From: Macrocybe gigantea
Taxonomy: Eukaryota > Basidiomycota > Agaricomycetes > Agaricales > Callistosporiaceae
Assembly (NCBI GenBank): GCA_011319805.1
Contig: SJRY01000293.1
Coordinates: 124,001-188,000, forward strand
Length of the DNA stretch: 64,000 nucleotides
Reading direction: 5' to 3'
The translations under genes were made by a program, and so were the position numbers. Below, in pieces: positions 55,679 through 64,000 of the stretch (positions are counted from its first letter, which is position 1; each line of letters opens with the position of its first letter). The notes under the pieces are model-generated. The model searched no databases. It had not been told where the DNA came from and was given only the letters and a program-made list of their open reading frames with translations.

Positions 55679-57192
55679 ATGGCACCGGTCCGTAGCACTA
55701 CGACAATTTCGACGGCCAGAGACCAACAAAGCCCATATAGACGCTCTTGCCGGAAATATGCCCCACGTACAAGGTCAGCTCGAGTGGCACGGATTCGACC
55801 CTATCAGACGTCGATCAAGATGATGACGGCGCTTCACAAACTCTGATGTCGTTGCGTTATTCCCAGCATGGTCGAGATCAAAAACCGAATTCTCGTCTCG
55901 TGGATCCCGACTTACTCGCAAAACAAATTACTATAAAAGGTTCGACGTTACGCCCGACGGTCGTTTTCGACACCTTTTGGTACTTTGCAGCTGAGCGAAA
56001 GGCAATTGATGATAGACGTCGAGCGGGGCAGCCTCAGCCGTGAGTGGGCCAAATAATTGTCACAACCCATTGGCAAATGCTAAATGCTTCTCGCAGATGG
56101 ACTGATGATCCTATACTGCAAAAGTACGCCTTTTGCAGCACGTACCGCGTTCTCGACAGAGTTTCTCAGTTCATCATAACCGATGTTATTCAGAAGGGTT
56201 CCCAGGAACCTGCTGAAATCGTGTTTCGTATCATCTTATTCAATTTATTCACCAAGATCGAGACATGGAAACTTCTCGTTGATGGCCTGGGTCCTTTGAC
56301 GTGGGCGCGGTATAACCGTAACCAATATCAAAAGGTCCTCACCCGAGCCAAAAACGATGGGATGACTCTATACACGGGGGCGTTCCAAAAGCCTGCCCCT
56401 CACTTCGGCCACAAAGATGCCTTTATGAACCACCTTTGCTTACTCGAAGTGATCATGGAAAACGACCTTGCCGGCAGATTGCCGGCCGCGCAATATGTGG
56501 ACGAAGTCTTTGAGTATTTGATATCTTTTCCAGGAATGGGAGAGTTCTCCACGTATCAACTCATCCTGAACCTTTCCTACTCTTCTGTCCTCAACTTCTC
56601 TGAGATGGACTTTGTCTATCCTGGACCTGGCGCGTCTTCCGGTCTGTCCAAGATGTTCGGCACGAGCATAAAGAAGGCGAAGGCGAAACGTGGACTTCAG
56701 ATCGAAATTGACATCATCCGCTGGCTGGCCGAGCACCAAGATGAGCAGTTCAAACGGTTAGGACTCGAATTCTCCGGCTTGGGACCTAAGCACCTGCCCA
56801 TGGGTTTAGCGGACATCGAGCATTTGCTCTGTGAAGTGGACAAGTATTCGCGGATTGCGCATCCGAGCTTGAAAGGCAGACGCACCTCGATGCGTAACAC
56901 GTTCACTCCATCTACTATCCCGTATCCGGAAAAACCAGTTTTACCCAAGGCATGGTCGCGTGTGTCACGAAAAGTCGTTCGCATCCGGCCTGGGGGACTC
57001 CCCGCCATCGAGAAGCGGTATACTGTCAGCCGGATTGGAGAGCACAGGCAAGGCGCCAACGGGCCGGAGTACAAAGTTTATTGGAGCGGATACGCCGACT
57101 CCGAGGCCACCTGGGAGCCCGAAGAAAGTTTAAAGGCGGATGCTCCAGTCGCAGTCCAAGAATATTGGGGTTCATGTGGGCGGCGACGCTGA
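55679..57192 (+). CDS. DNA base-hypermodification (5-hmdU kinase helical domain) protein fused to a chromodomain
   Basis: Three exons (55679-55766, 55808-56039, 56097-57192) give an uninterrupted 471-residue protein. Residues about 70-330 match the helical domain of the 5-hydroxymethyluracil DNA kinase / putative DNA base-hypermodification family: FDTFWYFAAERKAIDDRR, then PWTDDPILQKYAFCSTYRVLDRVSQ, EIVFRIILFNLFTKIETW, FPGMGEFSTYQLILNLSYS, DFVYPGPGASSGL and HLLCEVDKYSRIAHP, the last being a hallmark. No P-loop kinase domain is present. Residues about 410-468 are a chromodomain: EKRYTVSRIGEH, EYKVYWSGYADSEATWEPEES, with the cage positions Tyr, Trp and Tyr in place; it should bind methylated histone tails. 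The N-terminus is basic and disordered. Function in fungi is unknown; a chromatin-targeted base-modification role is inference. It starts 1.2 kb from METTL14 on the other strand and stops 209 bases before NUP192. Confidence 0.85.
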
Positions 57193-57401
57193 ATCTGTTA
57201 TTGCAACATTTTTAGTCGTTATAGTTATCGTATACCACGTTCTGTGTATTTGATGGTGTAAGTATATAATCTAATGCAGTCGAGGAATATCCACGCTTCA
57301 CAGGCGTATGTTTGATCTTGTTTACGCGCCTTTTTCGAACGCGCCTCCAACTCTGAAAACCTGGATACCAGGCTGTTCGGCCGTCGGACGAATCAGTAGC
57401 C

Positions 57402-60400
57402 ATGGAATCGATATCTCGTCTTCGAGAATACCTCCTGAGTGCTCTGAGGAACTGTGATGCATTAGGTGCAGAGCAAGAGCTTTTCGACGAGTTAATGGTT
57501 CAAAAATCGCGTCTCCTGCGGCTGCTAGATGTCGGTCCACGGAATCCGCAGGAACAACGCGAAATCGAATCTGGTGCGTCGAAGTGATAAGCTGGGTTTC
57601 TTTTCTTTTTGCTCAGTTCGCATGTTGGTCAGGAAAAACCACCATCCGCGGCAAGCAAGTCGCCGTGAATTCAGAGTTCGCTCGACAAGCCGTGTTTCTA
57701 TCTCAACAACTGATTGCTCAGAGCGCTATGCCGCAGAACTCCTGGACAGTGTAACGGCAGGTAATCCAAATGTTGATTCAGCTCGTAGTCTGGAACTAGT
57801 CGTTCAAGAGTTTCATCACCGGCGGAGAGCGCTCGTGGATTGCTTACTGTACCTGTTCCAAGCTGCGGAGGCCAGCTTGAGCCCTGATGCACCACAAACA
57901 TACGTACGACTCTTAAGATTTGCGGAAAAGGCGTTATTTACGGTCGATTCGGCGGCTGGCGGAGAAACATTCGTGGTCAGGATGATCAAGGAATCGGAGA
58001 ATCTGGATGCAGCCATCCTAAAGGCAGACGCTGCTCGGAGAAACGCAGGAAGTAATACAGTTGCTCCTTCTTCCCAAGGTGAGTGTGCAGTTTACTGTTG
58101 AAGCAGCAGGACAAACGCACACTGCGCCAGGGACCCCGTCACTGAGCTATGATACACTCAACTCGCGATACGAGTCCCTCAAGTACGAGAGACGTTCTCT
58201 AGCCATTTCACTTTGCACTATATCAAGAATGGGTTATTTCTCGTCAAACGATCTTAAAGCCATCGTGGAATGGTTGGCCACAAACCCCAACCATGCTCTG
58301 ACGTTCTACATGCTCACCGCGTTCCTGTCGTCACTGGATCCGGCCGATCCGGAAAGCCGTCCTGGGGAGCGGCGGCGCGCATTGGCCAAGGATGCTTCAG
58401 TCGTGACGTTTATGACACAGAAGTTGTCGCCCGCCTCAGCATGGAAGGAACTTGGACTGAAAGCGACGGTGCTGCTGAAATGGACATTGTTCCTCACACA
58501 TTCAAGACATCACGATTCCAGTTTGGAGCATCGTGCTGGATTTGGGACGGAGGAGCTCGAGACGCAAATATGGAATGCTGTCCAAGGAGATGCCTTCACG
58601 TATTTGGCTTCAGCAGGCTTGCAGTTATACAAGAAGCGGAGCATACCAGCGGCCCTCCTTGCCAGTACCCTGTCCTTATCCACGGAGCAACAAGAACAAC
58701 GTGGAATCCCCGTAGACGACTTCATACCTGTCGTCCTGTCCGCGTTTGAAATTCTCATACGTTCCTTGATCACCCATGCATCCTCAGAGTTGCGCAAGAT
58801 CAAACAACGGCAGGAAGATCTCGTCCTTGCCAGTGCTCGCACCGATCGCAGTCGCGTTAACCAGCGATTTTCAGGAAGTCATGCACACGACTCGGACAAA
58901 CCTCACCCGCCCCGAAATGACATCGCCACCCTTTTCTCGTTTATCGGAATGCTCTACTCAGCTCTTCCCCCAGAACGAGCTCTCCAGTATTGGGGTAGTG
59001 GCCCACAAACTGACGTCTCGCGTATGAGCTATCCGGAATACGTAGAAACAGCGGCTGGCAGACTGCCTACCTTTTTACAGTGGGCAGTTTGGTCTACGTC
59101 CGTGCATGACCCCACAATGTCGACCGCTCTTTACGACATGCTGGCTGGCCTTGCCAAAGGCCAACAATGCAGTGAACTCGCATACAATTTCATGGCTCGA
59201 GGTGGGGGCGAAGTCATTCCTGGAAGCATGCTACCTACATCCTCTTCGTCTGGCCCATCTGTGTCATGGATGGTGGTCTTTGGTATTTTGGAATCGTGGG
59301 CGTCGGCCTTCTCCAATCCTCGCGGCCAACAACAGACACAAACTCTAAATCTGAGCAGCAGTGTCCCCTTCGGCAGCTCTTCTCAGGCCCCGCAGCAGGT
59401 GATCATCGGACCCAAGGAAGTCCTCCTGGCACAATCCTTCCTCCAGCTGCTGGCCACCGTCGTCACACATTCAGTTGCGGTCCGTGTCACAATCTCCAGT
59501 CATGCTCACTTCCGCGCTATTCCAACTCTAGTATCTCTTGTTCCGCTGGGAATTCCCCTGGAATTGAAGGGTTCTCTGTTCAAGACTTTGGCTGCCTTCT
59601 GCGAACCCGGAGCTGGCGCCCCTGGCATAGAGATATGCAAAGCAGTCTGGACGCTGTTGGAAAGGTTGGAAGTCATTAATGTCCGGGTGACTTCACCCAA
59701 CTCCTTCGGACCTGTTCTGCCGTCCGCGAAGGGCGTCGAGGCTGAATTGGAGGAAATCGAAGCGCCACATCGCCTGTATCCTGCCACAATACCATTCTTG
59801 GTGTTGCTCAGCACGTTGATACATACCCCAAAACGCATCCCTCTCAGGGATCGTATCGCGGATGTTCAGCCGATCAACACCATCCCAGAATCACTCGGGC
59901 ACCCTTACCGTCTCCCGGGCATCGCGCCATTCACCGCATTTGTTATCGACAACGTGTTTGCTAATATTCCGAATCGGGAGTATGCACGACCTTCAGATCG
60001 GTGGCTGATCAATGATCTCTGCCTATGTTACATTGAGAGAGCGTTGGCAAGCTACGATCTGGAGTATCTCGTCAATACACCTCAAGATGTCGGTTCTAAA
60101 GGCGATTCATTCGTCCATTTACTGGTCCACCCTGGTTATGACATCATGAAACGGCTGTTGTCCAACTCTCCGTTCCAAGCGAATATACTTTCTTATCTCG
60201 TGGATGGTGTGGAAGGTTTCGAAAAAGACTTTGCAAGCGAGGAGCCATACTTCCGGAGTACCATAGTCCGGGTTCTCAGAATTGTCCATAGAGTGCTGGA
60301 AATCCAGGACATCTTTTTGGACGTCCTGATCCCGCTTCTATCTGAATTTGACAGTGTCCCGGTCATCGGCGTTGTCCAACCGCGTTCCTATTTTACTCGT

Positions 60401-63400
60401 TTCGATCAGGCGTTATCGTTTGGCCACCAGTATATACCGTCCATCGCGGCTTACATGGCATATCCAAGTCACTCAGAGCTCGTCCTTCTCTCCGTCAAGA
60501 TAGTGACCCAGCTCTCTCTCTCAACATCTCTCCCGAACCTCGCCACTCTGATCGAGAAGAGTCCGGATTCAGAACGTGTGCTAGGTGGCTTTAGGCAGAT
60601 AATGGAAACTGAATCCATGGACGATGCATTACAAGCCGAACTATTGCAGAAGAAATTACTGGCGCGGGTGCTCCTGACGTTGGCGATGAGGGTGCGTCAC
60701 TGGCACAAGCCATTCGGGTGGCTGCCCTGGACTTGTTGATACTGCAAACCGAATCCGGACGTCCCTTCCCTAACATTGCTCACTTCCTGCTCTTCGGGGA
60801 GTCATCAAATGGCTATCAAATTCAGGATCCGCATGCCTTAGGTGCCCGATCGACCTCAATTCACGTCATCCTAGACGTCCTAAACACCGGTGTTCCGCGC
60901 CTGAAAGGAAAAGGGAAAGGCCGATGCTCGACCTCTCAAGCGGTGCCCTTCATGATCAGTTTACCCAGCCTAGCGGAGCGATGCTATCGTCTTATTCATC
61001 AGCTATGCACGCACACGAGGACGTCAGACTTCATGACTCGTTATCTCCGTACCCGCGAGGATTTCTTTGCGCGCCAGCTTGCTTTCGTTCCTTCTAAAGT
61101 CCCTCAAGCATCCGAGGGTCCCTTCATCCAAGTGTTATACAACGATGGATCACGAACCAATACAACCGTTTCAGTCCTCAGCTCGTTCCTACGACTCCGC
61201 TCATATATCTTCGACCTTGTTGCGCTCGAACTGCACATTCTCACCAACAAGGCTCACTTCAAAGCCGTGTCAGAGCTGTTGGACATCCTATTTGGGAACG
61301 ATTCCGGGATAGCGTTCGAAACCTCTTCTTCGGAAGACGACTTCATACAGCCTTTTGAAGCTGCTGGCCAATCCCACATTCGCATTATTGAATTCCTGCA
61401 ATCGCTAATGTTTGAATGGTCCGACAGCCTCACCGTTCAACCAGTGAAACTACAATTTTTGGAGCAGCTAAACTTGCAGATGTGCATACGGACAGACAGC
61501 AGGAAATGCGAGATCGTCGATCGCAACATCCTTTTATCATTATTGTCCGCCGTAAAGAGGGCTCTTCATGCACAGGGAGCAGTGGTCACGGCCGCCCAGG
61601 TTGAACAGCTACAGAAAGAATCTTCGTACGTTTGGAGAGTTGTGCGGTCGAAAATCATCGGCGCGAAGTTACGCATGCTATCAGCACCGGATTTGAGTCG
61701 TGGAGGAGGCTCCTCGATATGGCGTTGATGAAATGCTTTGACCGGTTGCCTCATGAACGGCGCGAAAACATGTTGTTCGACCTGCTGCATGTTCTTCCAC
61801 TTGCACTCCATTCAGGGGAGATCGAAGAGCCCACTGCCGTTCTCCTGTCGGAAGCTATATTATCGTCGATCACGAAACTACGTGAAGACCGGCGCCACCA
61901 AATTATCGCCCAGTCTGCAGGAGGAGACATCGAATCGGGCTCTCTCCCGACTGAGCGACTGTGTGCCATCCTTCGAAATATTCTGGAGGGCATTCTTGAC
62001 AACAACCGTGTCGAGCTTGTCCGCGGCAACTTGTACGCTGCCCTAGTCAATTACATTCATCTCATCCTTTTAGATCGCAGCCATTCTGAGGATGGGCCAT
62101 CAACGAGCGGCTTCGTGGATGACTTCTCATCATTGTCATCCATGTCCTTCGGCAATAATCAATCATTATTGTTGTCAACGGCGCTCATGCGTCCGCAGAC
62201 GACTGACTCAAATCTGGAAGTAGCAAGCCTAGCGGTTGTCAAGGGGTTGTCGAACGGCTTGTGGGCATAGTTTCTCGCGACGCCATTGATGGGACGGAAG
62301 TCTGGAAGACTATTGCCTTTATGCTTCTGGACGCTCTCGTACAGCTCTCCGGCATAGAGAGGCACCACATCATGCTGCCTGCACTTGCTCGCTACGGTGT
62401 CCTTACGAACTTTGTCCGGGGTGTCAAAGAGTCAGACGGTCGTTTGCTGTCTGTTCTGAAGCCTGATCCTGGTCGGTACCTTGATTAACCTTTACTCCCT
62501 TCCATGTTGACGAACTTGGTTTTCCAGATGATCTGAATCCTCTATACGTCTATGAGGCCAAGATGTCTCTATTCGTGCGAATGTCACAAACTCGTTCGGG
62601 CGCGGAACGTTTGCTTGAGGCACAGCTGATCCCGATATTGGCCCAATGTGATTACCTGGATGCTCGGCCGGAAGCAGACCAATCTTTCATGGGTCGGTAT
62701 CATTCTCGATGGGCAAATCACTCTGTTGATCTCTCTTTCAGATCTGGACTCTTTCCTTCCCTCCGCCATACAGCGTTATCATCAACTTCTAATGCCAGCT
62801 CTACAAGTCGTAGATGGAATGCTAGCCACGTTAGGTAGCAAACATGCAACAGTTGCACATCAGGTATCCTCATGCATGTGTTCTGCATTCGATAATGCTG
62901 ATATCTGTAGGCCCTTGATTTCCTTTCCAACCACAGTGCCACTATTGTCATCCTGCTCAAGAATGATGGCGATTATGTTCCGCTGGCTTTGCTCGAAGAA
63001 ATTCATCTTATTGTAACATTCTGCACTACAGTGTTACCGAGCGTGCCGAAAACAGAACTGGTGAGCGGAAATGGAAAAGTGACAGGATATGTCTCATTTT
63101 CCGATGCAGATGTCTACCAATACCGGGTTTGGCGCCATTCATGCTGCAATTCTGAGTCTTGCAACACAATGCTTAGGCACTGGACAGTGCTTCCCTCATA
63201 TTATACCCCAGTCTGATGTGGAGGTCCTAGCAGCGAACACAAGAGCTTTTGGTAACTCTTCTTGATTTTATGATAGTCCTGTCTCTGAATGTCTGTCCCA
63301 AGGATACGAGTCATTTTCCAAGTTCGAAATCAACGTCAGGCAACGAGAGCGGCTGCTGAGAAAGAGCGTCGTATCATATATCGGCGCAACAAGTGAATTC

Positions 63401-64000
63401 ACAGGCACGTTGTCTATGTGATCGTTACGATTGATGCCAGCTGACCATGGGCAGAGCCCGAGATAACGCTAGTGCTCTCGCCCATTACGACCACCCCCCG
63501 ACAGGATGAGCGAGGAAGCCACTTCCTGGGTAATGTCCCAATCGTAATTATATTTTCAACCAAACTTATGACTATCTTTTCAGCTACACTTCCTACGATA
63601 GGAAGTGCACTAGAGGGTCTGAATAACCTCTGCAAAGAGCTCATGAACACCCTCAAACAGATAACTGACATATCTGCCGAGTTGTCTTCACGGGAGCACA
63701 TCGGCATCGAAAGCATAAACGAGGCGAGTAATTCATTGTGCTGTGGGGACAGCATGAAACTGAATAAAGCGGGCTATTACAGGTTATCAAAGATATTCAT
63801 GCCTCATTTTTGCACAACCTGGACATCGGACAAAAGCGTGCGCTGATCTGCCAGGAGCTGGAAAATGTGAAAACGGCGGCCAGGAGAGACGCGAGGCTTC
63901 TACTCGGTAGGCTTCATCTCATTATCATCTTGACAATGAGATCTTGATTCTTTTTTCAAGACACGATCGAGATGCTGCTCCTTCTCCTCTGGCGCCACAT
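57402..64000 (+). CDS. NUP192: Inner-ring nucleoporin NUP192/NUP205, 3' end beyond the window (four or more apparent frame breaks)
   Basis: NUP192 (NUP205 in animals) is a large alpha-solenoid scaffold of the nuclear-pore inner ring. The gene starts with MESISRLREYLLSALRNCDA at 57402 and runs past the right edge. Diagnostic parts are AVNSEFARQAVFLSQQLDCSERYAAELL, LKYERRSLAISLCTISRMGYFSSNDLKAIVEWL, VTHSVAVRVTISSHAHFRAIPTLVSLVPLGIPLELKGSLFKTLAAF, YPATIPFLVLLSTLIHTP, YRLPGIAPFTAFVIDNVFANIPNREYARPSDRW and SRLTSFMMRYL-like TSDFMTRYLRTREDFFARQL. One exon of over 2.6 kb is notable. Frame breaks near 57711, 60645, 61673 and 62246 fit one missing base each; the last is in a G run. A further register change near 58080-58105 may be a very short intron or error. 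From 62480 onward exons become small, as far as DTIEMLLLLLWRH at the edge. Confidence 0.93.

Noticed and set aside
56440..57074. Minus-strand open frames of 99 and 125 codons opposite the hypermodification-chromodomain gene
   Set aside because: They mirror a strongly supported plus-strand exon with family motifs; shadow frames.

Overview
The window looks like nuclear DNA of a basidiomycete fungus, probably an Agaricomycete. Nearly every recognisable gene is split by many short introns (about 40-75 bases, GT-AG with a few GC-AG). Several exons are tiny. The BiP homologue ends in HDEL. There are two paralogues of a seven-helix membrane family that I know from Agaricomycetes. No bacterial operons, CRISPR arrays, rRNA genes or convincing tRNA genes were seen. 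Roughly 22 protein genes fit the sequence, on both strands, with 1-2.5 kb spacers in the left half and dense packing in the right half.

Layout. 1-10 kb: an ARMT1-like phosphatase/methyltransferase cut by the left edge (-), an orphan gene (+), ER Hsp70 BiP (+), an oxysterol-binding protein (-) and seven-helix paralogue A (-). 10-20 kb: a small unresolved gene (-), an amino-acid permease (+), an NHP6-like HMG-box protein (+), seven-helix paralogue B (+) and the NatC catalytic subunit NAA30 (+). 20-28 kb: a PHO84-type phosphate transporter (-), a doubtful secreted protein (+) and otubain (-). 28-41 kb: an ERCC6L2-like SNF2 helicase (-), the E2 UBE2G1 (-), the RNA polymerase III subunit RPC2 (+) and the E2 UBE2G2 (+). 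41-47 kb: D-arabinono-1,4-lactone oxidase (-) and an HSPA12-type Hsp70 with a long N-terminal extension (-). 48-64 kb: a small conserved protein (+), NOC2 (-), METTL14 (-), a DNA base-hypermodification helical domain fused to a chromodomain (+), and the inner-ring nucleoporin NUP192/NUP205 (+), cut by the right edge.

Most genes are unrelated housekeeping genes. Two loose themes are visible: ER protein quality control and ubiquitin (BiP, UBE2G1, UBE2G2, otubain), and nucleic-acid or chromatin modification (METTL14, the hypermodification-chromodomain protein, ERCC6L2, NHP6). The most unusual gene is at 55679-57192: a 471-residue protein that joins the helical domain of the 5-hydroxymethyluracil DNA kinase / base-hypermodification family to a C-terminal chromodomain. 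It is intact and divergent from METTL14.

A caution for any reader: about twenty conserved genes or exons show isolated one-base frame breaks, nearly all of them losses and mostly in short base runs. They hit essential genes such as BiP, RPC2, NOC2 and NUP192, so sequence or assembly error is far likelier than pseudogenes. Automatic gene models here will be broken. All exon boundaries given are manual readings from splice consensus, frame continuity and remembered family sequences; no database search was possible.
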